This document shows positions 1 through 6,306 of a stretch of DNA of 6,614 bases, one piece after another. The translations under genes and the position numbers were made by a program. Location: positions 1 through 6,614 of the forward strand of contig JBBSJE010000318.1 of assembly GCA_038257535.1 (NCBI GenBank), written 5' to 3'. The notes under the pieces were generated by a model. The model made no database searches. It was not told where the DNA came from and saw only the letters and a program-made list of their open reading frames with translations. This DNA is from JAGTJU01 sp038257535. GTDB lineage: Bacteria; Myxococcota_A; Polyangia; Fen-1088. Position 1 is the stretch's first letter. Every line of letters starts with the position of its first letter.

Positions 1-1296
1 AGCGTTGCAGGCAGCGCCGTCGACGTTTACGTGCACGTGGCCACAGTTCATCATCGCGCCGCACGTACCAGGCGCCTTGAGCGTGAAGTTCTGGACGGCG
101 TAGTGAACCGGCACGCTTTTGCCAGCGTCCGTGCCTGCCATCACAATCTCCGTCGAGGTTGGCCAAGTGATCGCGACGGCGGGTGCGGTTCCAGAGGCAA
201 GGGCAGAAAACGGCACTTCAGCTGCGATCGCCGTTCCGTTCGTGTCTTTGACGGGGCTGTGGTCATCCTTATGGAGCGACAGGCGCGCCATGTGTTCGCC
301 GGTCGCCTTTGCACACTTCGTCATCTTGGCGCGGATAGGGCTGGCGGCTCCCGCGGCGTTGTACGGCATGCCGCCATCGTTGCACGCGTCGCCGTTGATG
401 TTGAGGTGCACGTGACCGCAGTTGGCTTCACCAGCGCCGCAGGTGCCAGGTGCCTTGAGGGTGAAGTTCTTGACCTTGAAATCAAACGGAACGGTCTTGT
501 CTGCATCGCCCGCCAGAACCACGGTGGGGCCCCAGTGCGAAGCGAGAGTCACCGAAGGAGCGGCAGAGGAGACGGCCGTGAACCAACCGTTGGCCTGCAG
601 GGGACGGCCTTCCGCGTCTTTGACGGGGCTATGGTCATCGTTGTGGACGGACAGCATGACAGAGTGCCGGCCGAGCGCTTCTGGGCACAGTGCCAACTTG
701 GCGGCGACAGGACTTGCGGCGCCTGCGTTGTTGTAGGGAGCTCCACTTGCGTTGCACGCGTCGCCATCGACGTTGACGTGGACGTGACCGCATGCGGCCG
801 CACCGGCGCAGGTGCCGGGCGCTTTGAGCATGAAGTTCGCCATCGAGAAGGCCACCGGGACGCTCTTGTCGGCGTCAGCGCCAATGTTCACGGCCGATCC
901 CGCGGAAGGCTCAGCAAGCGCAAGACAGGGGGTTCCCGGCGCACAAGCCATGATCGACACGTGCTCGGAATGCACCGCTGTTCCCGCCGCGTCTTTAGCA
1001 GGGCTATGGTCGTCGTTGTGCAGGGACATCGTGATCGTGTGCGGGCCCATGGCGGTGGCACAATGAACGAGCTTCGCATCCATCGGGCTCGCGGCGCCTG
1101 CGTTGTTGTACGGCGCACCAGGCGCATTGCACGCTTGCTGATCGACGTTGAGGTGCACGTGTCCGCAGTTGGCTGCACCTGCGCAGGTGCCGGGGGCTTT
1201 GAGCGTGAACCCTGTCACGGAAAACGTAACTGGAACCGTGGCGTCAGCACCAGCGTAGCTGGCGGCACCTTGAGGCGCCGAGATCGAGATCTTCAG
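1..1296 (-). repeat. Four tandem coding repeats, ~375 bp period
   Basis: Within the lipoprotein gene, units lie at about 1296-946, 924-571, 558-196 and 186-1 (the last cut by the window edge). The HVH motifs are spaced 125, 124 and 125 codons apart, and the V-P-[VF] strand starts at residues 101, 226, 349 and 475. Similarity is highest over the LKAPGTC to CGHVH block and the HNDDHSP block, which are also close at the DNA level. Linkers between units are divergent, and the first linker holds an extra Cys pair (198 and 204). This pattern points to old internal duplication with selection on the core, not to a recent array expansion. Confidence 0.88.
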
Positions 1297-1536
1297 AGGC
1301 GAGGCAGGCGCTCCGTCGCTGCCGGCGTCGGGAACCTCGCCAGCGGTTCCTCCGTTGCCGGGTGCGCCTGCCATCCCACCCCCAGCATCAATGCCCGAGG
1401 TCGTCCCACCCATTCCTCCCATTCCTCCCACCGTGCCCCCAGCCCCACCGGCCCCGTCGTCACTGCCATCGCTGCATCCGCCTATGGCTCCCCCCGTGAA
1501 AAACAGCGCTGCGAACACGACTTTCTTGAACTTCAT
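1..1536 (-). CDS. Secreted lipoprotein with four ~125-residue His/Cys repeat domains (3' end beyond window)
   Basis: The minus strand is open for 512 codons from ATG 1536 to the window edge, with no stop, so the C-terminus is missing. The start is fixed by a perfect AGGAGG six bases upstream. The N-terminus MKFKKVVFAALFFTGGAIGG-C21 is a type II signal peptide: basic n-region, hydrophobic core, and lipobox-like AIGG before Cys21. Ser follows Cys21, which suggests an outer-membrane or surface lipoprotein. Residues about 22-75 are a Gly/Ala/Met spacer. Four similar domains follow, with HVH motifs at residues 126-128, 251-253, 375-377 and 500-502. Each copy reads VPVxF...NFTLKAPGTC...CGHVHxNVDG..ACN..GAPYNNAGAASP. 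The three complete copies continue with a fourth Cys, G-x-H, and SLHNDDHSPVKD (His pairs 173/177, 298/302, 422/426). The domain looks like a beta-sandwich with two disulfides and a possible metal or ligand site; that is inference. I do not recognise the family. Its HxH layout loosely recalls DUF4399-like domains. Function unknown. Confidence 0.9.
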   Translation of the reverse strand, partial: MKFKKVVFAALFFTGGAIGGCSDGSDDGAGGAGGTVGGMGGMGGTTSGIDAGGGMAGAPGNGGTAGEVPDAGSDGAPASPLKISISAPQGAASYAGADATVPVTFSVTGFTLKAPGTCAGAANCGHVHLNVDQQACNAPGAPYNNAGAASPMDAKLVHCATAMGPHTITMSLHNDDHSPAKDAAGTAVHSEHVSIMACAPGTPCLALAEPSAGSAVNIGADADKSVPVAFSMANFMLKAPGTCAGAAACGHVHVNVDGDACNASGAPYNNAGAASPVAAKLALCPEALGRHSVMLSVHNDDHSPVKDAEGRPLQANGWFTAVSSAAPSVTLASHWGPTVVLAGDADKTVPFDFKVKNFTLKAPGTCGAGEANCGHVHLNINGDACNDGGMPYNAAGAASPIRAKMTKCAKATGEHMARLSLHKDDHSPVKDTNGTAIAAEVPFSALASGTAPAVAITWPTSTEIVMAGTDAGKSVPVHYAVQNFTLKAPGTCGAMMNCGHVHVNVDGAACNA

Positions 1537-1542
1537 CAACGT

Positions 1543-1548
1543 CCTCCT
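1543..1548 (-). promoter_or_regulatory. Strong Shine-Dalgarno for the lipoprotein gene
   Basis: The minus strand reads AGGAGG here, with six bases (ACGTTG) before ATG 1536. It is a perfect anti-16S match at ideal spacing and decides the start codon. It is the clearest ribosome binding site in the window and suggests the lipoprotein is well translated. Confidence 0.85.
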
Positions 1549-1561
1549 GTTATACGAAATC

Positions 1562-1580
1562 GGTGCCGTGGCTCGGCACC
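1562..1580 (-). promoter_or_regulatory. Perfect 7-bp hairpin in the lipoprotein 5' leader
   Basis: The minus strand reads GGTGCCGAGCCACGGCACC: a seven-base perfect stem with a five-base loop, ending 25 bases before the lipoprotein start and 14 bases before its ribosome binding site. The next bases (GATTTCGTATAAC) contain no T-run, so it does not look like a standard Rho-independent terminator of the upstream glycosyltransferase gene. It could be a leader stem affecting translation or stability, an operator, or chance. The rest of the 128-base spacer (1537-1664) shows no promoter I can support. Confidence 0.35.
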
Positions 1581-1664
1581 TCAGTCGACGTCTACGTCCT
1601 GTGGGCCCGGACGGATCTGTAGGGGGCACCGAATTTTTCTTGCGCACCAAAGAGCACGCGCAGG

Positions 1665-3032
1665 TCAAGCTGGTAGATGTGAGGAGCTGTCGTCGAGCCT
1701 GGGCGCGCGAGTGCGGGGCGAGCGGCTGTGCATCAATCGTGAAACGAAGCGATACAGAGCCGCAAAAGAAATTCCCAAAAAAGGTAGCAAGAGGAGATCG
1801 ACCAGTGGGATGCGGTATCGAATCTCGGTTGAAAAGATCATCGCCACGACTGTGCTGGAAACGATGCTTGCGAGCACGAGCATGGCGAGGACCCGTTCTT
1901 TGCGGCGAAGGGCGATGATAAGGCCTGTCAGTCCGCCCAACAGGACCGGCAACGAAGTGATCGTAGACAGAAGGACATAGGTGCGCGAGTAGCCTAGGCT
2001 GTTGACCCAGGGCCGCCAGTACGCCACGAACTTTCTCAAGGCAAGGCATGCTTGGTGGTCGAGGTTGCGGCGGTCCCATTCGAGCCCGGTTCGCCAAAAT
2101 TCGCCCTGCTGCTTCGGAGGGGGCAAGAGGCGGGCCCGATCGTGAACAGGTCCCTCCATCATGAATTTTCCAGGCAACAAAGCCCGCAACTCTTCTGTCG
2201 TTGCTGGCGCGCACCCGTACAGCTTCAGGGCGCCGTCGAAATGACCTGCGTAGTACCAGATCCCTCCTCCGTCGCTGATCCAGATAAGCCCCAAGTCGCG
2301 TTTGTGAACCACGTACGTCCAGGTTAAAGACAGCGCGAATATGGGAATGGCGAGAGCGGTTCCTATGCGAAGGATCAAAAGCGGGTTGCGCAGCCAGCGC
2401 ACGATGATCCACATCGCCAGCAAAGGAATCATCGTTGAAAGGTTCGGCCGCACGAGATTGCCGCATCCCAGAAGCACCCCTCCCAGGAAAACCTGTGACA
2501 GAACGACCTTGTCGTTAAGTCCCTTGCCAAGGTGATATATACCTGCGGCCAGCAGGAAGGCGAAAACCGCCTCTGTGCCAATGCAAGCTGCGTAATACAC
2601 GAGATAGGGATATCCCGCGGCCGCTGCAAGAGGAATCAGAGCCCAGCGCCGACTGGGGCTCACCTGCTTTGCCATCGCGTGGACGTACCAGCAGGTTGCC
2701 GTTGAAAACACCACTTGCGCCAGCTTTACGCTCAGAAGCGATCTCGTGCCTGTAATCAACCAAACCAAAGCGATGAATATTGAATAACCAGGTGCACGCA
2801 CGAACAGCATGTGGTTTTTCTGCGGCAGGGGTTCACCCTCGAGCAGCCGCTGCGCGCCCCCGAGGTATTCCAACTGGTCGCCCTCTGAAGGGGCGAGCCA
2901 CATTATCGCGAGCAGCCGCAACAGCAGCGCGACCCCGAACAGCCCCAATTCGAGGATGACCAGCTTTTGGCTGATCCCCAGCCGAGCAAAGCTGCTTGTG
3001 ACGCGATTCGCGACGCCAGGTTCAACCCGCAC
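1665..3032 (-). CDS. GT-C fold membrane glycosyltransferase, GT39/ArnT-like
   Basis: This 455-residue polytopic inner-membrane protein is predicted to transfer a sugar from a polyprenyl-phosphate donor on the periplasmic side. TM1 is at about 23-47 and is followed by an acidic periplasmic loop, SEGDQLEY (49-56), where GT39 enzymes carry the catalytic Asp; Asp52 is the candidate. Next come RAPGY (79-83), more hydrophobic helices at about 84-96, 129-166, 178-190, 200-214 and 218-242, and a segment KRDLGLIWISDGGGIWYYAG (244-263) that resembles the R-x-x-x-G...GG...G motif of this family. A soluble stretch at 264-345 precedes C-terminal helices and EIRYRIPLVDLLLLP (403-417), a typical family end motif. 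Length is near the shorter members of the family. The start is GTG 3032, preceded by GGAAGGA at workable spacing. It lies 93 bases after the flippase gene on the same strand, probably in one transcript. Acceptor and donor are unknown. Confidence 0.82.
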   Translation of the reverse strand: MRVEPGVANRVTSSFARLGISQKLVILELGLFGVALLLRLLAIMWLAPSEGDQLEYLGGAQRLLEGEPLPQKNHMLFVRAPGYSIFIALVWLITGTRSLLSVKLAQVVFSTATCWYVHAMAKQVSPSRRWALIPLAAAAGYPYLVYYAACIGTEAVFAFLLAAGIYHLGKGLNDKVVLSQVFLGGVLLGCGNLVRPNLSTMIPLLAMWIIVRWLRNPLLILRIGTALAIPIFALSLTWTYVVHKRDLGLIWISDGGGIWYYAGHFDGALKLYGCAPATTEELRALLPGKFMMEGPVHDRARLLPPPKQQGEFWRTGLEWDRRNLDHQACLALRKFVAYWRPWVNSLGYSRTYVLLSTITSLPVLLGGLTGLIIALRRKERVLAMLVLASIVSSTVVAMIFSTEIRYRIPLVDLLLLPFLGISFAALYRFVSRLMHSRSPRTRAPRLDDSSSHLPA

Positions 3033-3078
3033 GTCGTTGTTCCTTCCGCTTTGGGGTTGCTGCCTTCATTCGCCTCAT
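3022..3078 (-). CDS. Possible 18-codon basic leader ORF overlapping the glycosyltransferase start
   Basis: ATG 3078 is preceded nine bases upstream by a strong purine tract, GGGGAGG (3088-3094), and opens a tiny frame, MRRMKAATPKRKEQRRAG, that stops at TGA 3022-3024. It therefore overlaps the GTG start of the glycosyltransferase (3030-3032) by 11 bases in another frame, an arrangement compatible with translational coupling. The peptide is very basic and resembles nothing I know. The purine tract could instead be a chance match, or serve the longer overlapping frame that starts at ATG 3085, which has no recognisable product. No coding evidence beyond the site itself. Confidence 0.25.
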   Translation of the reverse strand: MRRMKAATPKRKEQRRAG

Positions 3079-3125
3079 GGTGCATGTCCTCCCCTGGTCT
3101 GTCTACTTCAACAGGCCCCGCAGCC

Positions 3126-4568
3126 CTAGCCCCCGCTGGGCGTGCGCCAAAAAGCTTGACGGTAAGCCCGCCAGCGGGCGCGGCGCAGCTCACCTGTCAG
3201 CAGCAGCATGAAGAAGAAGGCCAATAGGGCCGCGCCGGCGCGCAAAGCGGGCCCGTAAGGCAAGAGCCACAACAGCAGCCCAGCCAGCACAAGGCTAACC
3301 AGACTTTTCAGCAAGCTTTCGGAAATATCGAGGCCAGCTTTGGCAAGCGCCAACGAACATAAAGCAAAACTGGCGATCTCAGTGAGCACCAGCGCCCAGG
3401 CCGCACCTTGAATGCCTATGGTCAAGATGAGAACAACGTTCAAGAGGGCGTTGCAAGCCACCACAGCCGACGTGATCCACACTGTGAGTTTTTCGCGACG
3501 GCGGGCATTCAGGTGATGAATCGCCAAAGAGTTGTACATGGCCAAAGGAATCAGCATCGCCAAGATGCGCAGCAGCGACTGTGCTTCTTCGTATTCTGAA
3601 CCAAAGGCTTGGGTCACAAGCCACGGTGACAAGGCAAACAAACATAGGCCGGCCCCCACACCCAACTGCACACTCAACCGCACTGCCTGTTGCAACAGCA
3701 ACAAACCGTCGTGGCTTTCACCCAATCGAAGCATGCGGGGAAACAGCGCTTGCGGAAAATAGGTAGCGAGTCCCAAGGCCAACAGAATCCATCGGTAAGC
3801 CGCGTGGTAAATGCCTACAGCATGGCTTCCCAGCATAGCCATGAGCAGGAATGAATCGATCCACACCAGCATCTGCGACAGCAGCAAGGCCAAGCCAAAG
3901 GGCAGGCCTTCGCGCAGCAACCGCCAGCCTCCCAGGTTGGGGGCCACGGCGTGAGGCTGAAGCCAAGCCTTGGGCGCCAAGACGTATTGCAAAACAACCA
4001 TGCCCAGGTTGGCAAGCAACAGCCCCACCGGCACGAAGACAACGTCTTCGGGCGTTTGAACCCATAGCAAAACGCACCCGGCGTAGATAGCGGCGTTGAG
4101 CACATTGGCGCCAGCAAGCACGCCAAACCGTTCGGCGCCGCTATAGGCCCAGCTCAGCGCAAGCGCCGAGGGCAACAAGGTGAAAGCATAGAGCATGGTT
4201 AGCCGTGTGGCGGGCGTGCGCAAAATGAAGAAGGCCGCCACCGCCCCCAGCACCGCTACACTCGCCAGCAGCAAGCGCACCAAGCTTACCTTCACCACAA
4301 GCTGGCGGGCCATTTCAGGCGTTGCCGCAATGGTGCGCTGAGCTGCGTAATGCAGTCCTGGATCGGCGATCAGCCCCAATAAAGTCAGCACGCCCAAAGC
4401 AATGTTGAGTTGCCCAAACACGTTAGGACCGGCTGCGCGCGCCGCGGTCAAGAAGGCCAGCAGGAGCACGGCGCGCGCCACAACTTGACCCGCCACCATC
4501 GATAACACGTTTCGCCCCGGCGAACGCGGCGGCGGCGCCGTGACCGTGGCGGAGCGGGGGGCACTCAT
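3126..4568 (-). CDS. Wzx-like polysaccharide/oligosaccharide flippase (MOP superfamily)
   Basis: This 480-residue, almost entirely hydrophobic protein has about 12-14 membrane segments. After a Pro/Ser-rich cytoplasmic tail (1-20), the first helices begin at about 21-46. They are followed by FGQLNIALGVLTLLGLIADPGL (51-72), the typical 'FG.l..al....l..l.D.GL' signature of polysaccharide export (PF01943-type) transporters. A second family landmark is VGIYHAAYRW (251-260) in the middle of the protein, equivalent to the 'vGiYsaAyr' element after the central helices. The family moves undecaprenyl-linked glycan units from the cytoplasmic to the periplasmic face of the inner membrane. The glycosyltransferase gene follows 93 bases downstream on the same strand, which fits a shared glycan pathway. 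ATG 4568 is used because it is the first in-frame Met of the open frame; no clear ribosome binding site is visible, so a slightly later start is possible. The role is secure at superfamily level; the glycan is unknown. Confidence 0.86.
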   Translation of the reverse strand: MSAPRSATVTAPPPRSPGRNVLSMVAGQVVARAVLLLAFLTAARAAGPNVFGQLNIALGVLTLLGLIADPGLHYAAQRTIAATPEMARQLVVKVSLVRLLLASVAVLGAVAAFFILRTPATRLTMLYAFTLLPSALALSWAYSGAERFGVLAGANVLNAAIYAGCVLLWVQTPEDVVFVPVGLLLANLGMVVLQYVLAPKAWLQPHAVAPNLGGWRLLREGLPFGLALLLSQMLVWIDSFLLMAMLGSHAVGIYHAAYRWILLALGLATYFPQALFPRMLRLGESHDGLLLLQQAVRLSVQLGVGAGLCLFALSPWLVTQAFGSEYEEAQSLLRILAMLIPLAMYNSLAIHHLNARRREKLTVWITSAVVACNALLNVVLILTIGIQGAAWALVLTEIASFALCSLALAKAGLDISESLLKSLVSLVLAGLLLWLLPYGPALRAGAALLAFFFMLLLTGELRRARWRAYRQAFWRTPSGG

Positions 4569-4650
4569 GCTGTGACGCTACAGGGACTTTCGGCAAACTC
4601 AAGTATGCACAACCTAAGCGGCCTTGTGGTGTGTGCGCAGTTGGTCCAAC
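4569..4650. promoter_or_regulatory. Short divergent intergenic region between flippase and methyltransferase genes
   Basis: This 82-base region must contain promoters for both directions, if both adjoining genes start here. I cannot assign -35/-10 boxes with confidence. The region ends in an 11-base perfect inverted repeat, GTTGGTCCAAC (4640-4650), directly abutting ATG 4651. It could be an operator half-pair or chance. Neither adjoining gene has an obvious Shine-Dalgarno. Confidence 0.35.
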
Positions 4651-5493
4651 ATGGCGTGGCGGATGAGCAACCAGGACGACAAGGTGGTCGCGGACTTCGG
4701 CCTCGAATGGTCCACGTACAATCAAGCCTGCTTGCGGGACGATGAGCTGTCAGAACACTTTGAGCGCTACTTTCGCATCTTTCCCTGGGAACAGCTGCCC
4801 CCAGCGGCACAAGGTTTTGATGTGGGATGCGGCAGCGGCCGTTGGGCCAAGAAGGTGGCGCCACGGGTGGGCAAGCTGCACTGCCTCGATGCCAGCGCCG
4901 CGGCGTTGGCGGTGGCGCGCAGCAATCTAGCTGGTCTGGACAACTGCGCCTTTTACGAAGCTAGCGTAGGCAAGCTGCCGCTCGCCGACGAAAGCATGGA
5001 CTTCGGCTACGCCTTGGGGGTGCTGCATCACGTGCCCGATCCAGCCACCGCTTTGCGCGGCTGTGTGGAAAAATTGCACATGGGCGCGCCCTTCTTGCTG
5101 TACCTGTATTACGCCATGGACAACCAGCCTTGGTGGTATCGAGGCCTGTGGCAAGCCAGCGATGCCGCCCGCCGCCGTTTGTCGCAATGGCCAAGCTGGG
5201 CAAAACTTCCCGCCACGGTGGCCATCGCCGCTGCGGTTTATTGGCCCTGTGCGCGCGCGGCCCGCGTGGCCGAGTCCTTGGGTTACGGAAGCTCACGACT
5301 GCCGCTCTATGCGTACCGGAATGCCAGTTTCTATACGATGAAGACCGATGCTTTAGATCGCTTCGGCACCACTCTTGAGCACCGCTTCACTCGGTCTGAG
5401 ATGACAACGCTCATGACTCAGGCTGGACTCACTGGCTTGTATTTTAGCAACGAGATTCCCTACTGGTGCGCCGTGGGGTACCGTGCATGGTGA
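4651..5493 (+). CDS. Class I SAM-dependent methyltransferase (Methyltransf_11-like)
   Basis: From ATG 4651 the product has 280 residues. It has a Rossmann-type methyltransferase core: motif I FDVGCGSGRW (about 56-65) binds SAM; LHCLDAS (76-82) ends beta-2 with the acidic residue (Asp80) that would hold the SAM ribose; LPLADESMDFGYALGVLHHVPDP (109-131) is the beta-4/post-motif region typical of the Methyltransf_11 group. The N-terminal DFGLEWSTYNQ and the C-terminal FYTMKTDALDRFGT...RFTRSEM...AGL...PYW pattern match a subgroup I associate with surface-polysaccharide loci. A hydrophobic stretch at about 187-202 could associate with the membrane. The start is uncertain: TTG 4624 and ATG 4663 are in frame. 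ATG 4663 gives MSNQDDKVVADFG, which may be the conserved beginning, and none has a good ribosome binding site. It is transcribed away from the flippase gene and faces the next methyltransferase with a 34-base gap. Substrate unknown, possibly a sugar or lipid-linked sugar. Confidence 0.85.
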   Translation: MAWRMSNQDDKVVADFGLEWSTYNQACLRDDELSEHFERYFRIFPWEQLPPAAQGFDVGCGSGRWAKKVAPRVGKLHCLDASAAALAVARSNLAGLDNCAFYEASVGKLPLADESMDFGYALGVLHHVPDPATALRGCVEKLHMGAPFLLYLYYAMDNQPWWYRGLWQASDAARRRLSQWPSWAKLPATVAIAAAVYWPCARAARVAESLGYGSSRLPLYAYRNASFYTMKTDALDRFGTTLEHRFTRSEMTTLMTQAGLTGLYFSNEIPYWCAVGYRAW

Positions 5494-5527
5494 AACGCCG
5501 CCTCTGGTTCGGCCGTGGTCTCGTGCA

Positions 5528-6298
5528 CTAGCGATCCGCCTCGTCGTGCACAATCGCCATGAGATCGACGCAGGCCTCGGGAGCGTGGCTGGTCACATCA
5601 AAATCGCTGACGCTGACCGCGCGCAGTTCGCTGGGATAGGTGGCGCCGGCAAGCGCACGAACCCATTGCTTTGCCCGCCCCGGAACAAGCCGGCGAAGAT
5701 TGAGGGGATCGAAGTTATGAAGGGCACCGCGCTTTGCTTCCGCCTGCGCCACCGTTCCATCTTTTTGGTGGGCCACGCCGGCAAATTTGGCCTCAGGAAA
5801 CACCTGTTGCACCAGGGCCGTAAACTCATCGAAAAAGTACTCCTTCACGTGGAAGGGGTTGCGGGGTGGGCCCGTGGGCGAGGAAAACAAGCGGTTGGGC
5901 GTTATCAGCCACAACTGCCCGCGCGGGCGCAGCACGCGACGCAGCTCATGCAAATACTGCTGTGGATCAACAAGGTGTTCCAACACGTGGCAGCTCATGG
6001 CCACATCGAAACTATCATTGCGATAGGGCAGGTGACCCACGTCGGCAACCGCGGCGCACACGAGCGGGCTTGTCCGTGCGGTCAGCGCCACGTCTTCAGG
6101 TGAAAAATCAACCGCGAAAACCCTTGCGCCAGCCTGAGCCAATAGCGCCGCCCCGGCGCCCGCCCCGCTCCCGGCATCCAATATGGACAACCGCTGGCCC
6201 CTCAATGTGGCAAGCAAATGCTGATAGGGCACCATGCAACGGGAGAACAAGTATCTCTGTTCATCGGCGTCCGAATAGGCTCGCTCTGCCGTGCGCAT
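5528..6298 (-). CDS. Class I SAM-dependent methyltransferase (Methyltransf_11/25-like)
   Basis: This 256-residue soluble enzyme has a full SAM-binding core. Motif I is ILDAGSGAGAGA (39-50), followed by VFAVDFSPE (60-68) with acidic Asp64, then LPYRNDSFDVAMSCHVLEHLVDP (90-112), and RVLRPRGQLWLITPN (121-135). The NPFHVKEY motif (147-154) is typical of methyltransferases in glycan and small-molecule clusters, where that His-containing loop lies near the active site. It is not closely similar to the plus-strand methyltransferase at 4651-5493 outside the SAM fold, so this does not look like a local duplication. ATG 6298 sits eight bases after the stop of the radical SAM gene, with a weak purine stretch (AGGTTAGGG) between them, so the two are almost certainly cotranscribed. 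The small substrate is unknown. Confidence 0.87.
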   Translation of the reverse strand: MRTAERAYSDADEQRYLFSRCMVPYQHLLATLRGQRLSILDAGSGAGAGAALLAQAGARVFAVDFSPEDVALTARTSPLVCAAVADVGHLPYRNDSFDVAMSCHVLEHLVDPQQYLHELRRVLRPRGQLWLITPNRLFSSPTGPPRNPFHVKEYFFDEFTALVQQVFPEAKFAGVAHQKDGTVAQAEAKRGALHNFDPLNLRRLVPGRAKQWVRALAGATYPSELRAVSVSDFDVTSHAPEACVDLMAIVHDEADR

Positions 6299-6306
6299 GC
6301 CCTAAC

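Noticed and set aside
1..1296. Periodic repeats as a possible CRISPR or non-coding array
   Set aside because: The period is about 375 bp, in frame throughout, with protein-level conservation and variable linkers. It is a coding domain repeat.
1546..1556. TATAAC on the minus strand as a -10 box for the lipoprotein gene
   Set aside because: It would place the transcription start within or at the ribosome binding site, and no -35 lies at the right distance.
1355..1918. Plus-strand frame with a Pro-rich N-terminus
   Set aside because: The prolines are the complement of the Gly-rich lipoprotein spacer. The frame spans the intergenic region and the end of the glycosyltransferase gene, and shows no domain.
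31..1980. A 649-codon open frame on the plus strand
   Set aside because: It is antisense to the lipoprotein gene and part of the glycosyltransferase gene. It is Arg/His/Val-rich, has no recognisable domain, and its apparent repeats only mirror the real repeats on the other strand.
2903..3193. 96-codon minus-strand frame overlapping the flippase end and the glycosyltransferase start
   Set aside because: It conflicts with two well-supported genes and its product resembles no family. Only the short leader frame at 3022-3078 was kept, at low confidence.
5494..5527. Possible bidirectional terminator between the convergent methyltransferases
   Set aside because: Only a four-base stem can be drawn and there is no T-run, so it is too weak to call.
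5483..6103. 206-codon plus-strand frame
   Set aside because: It is antisense to the methyltransferase at 5528-6298, whose SAM motifs are unambiguous.
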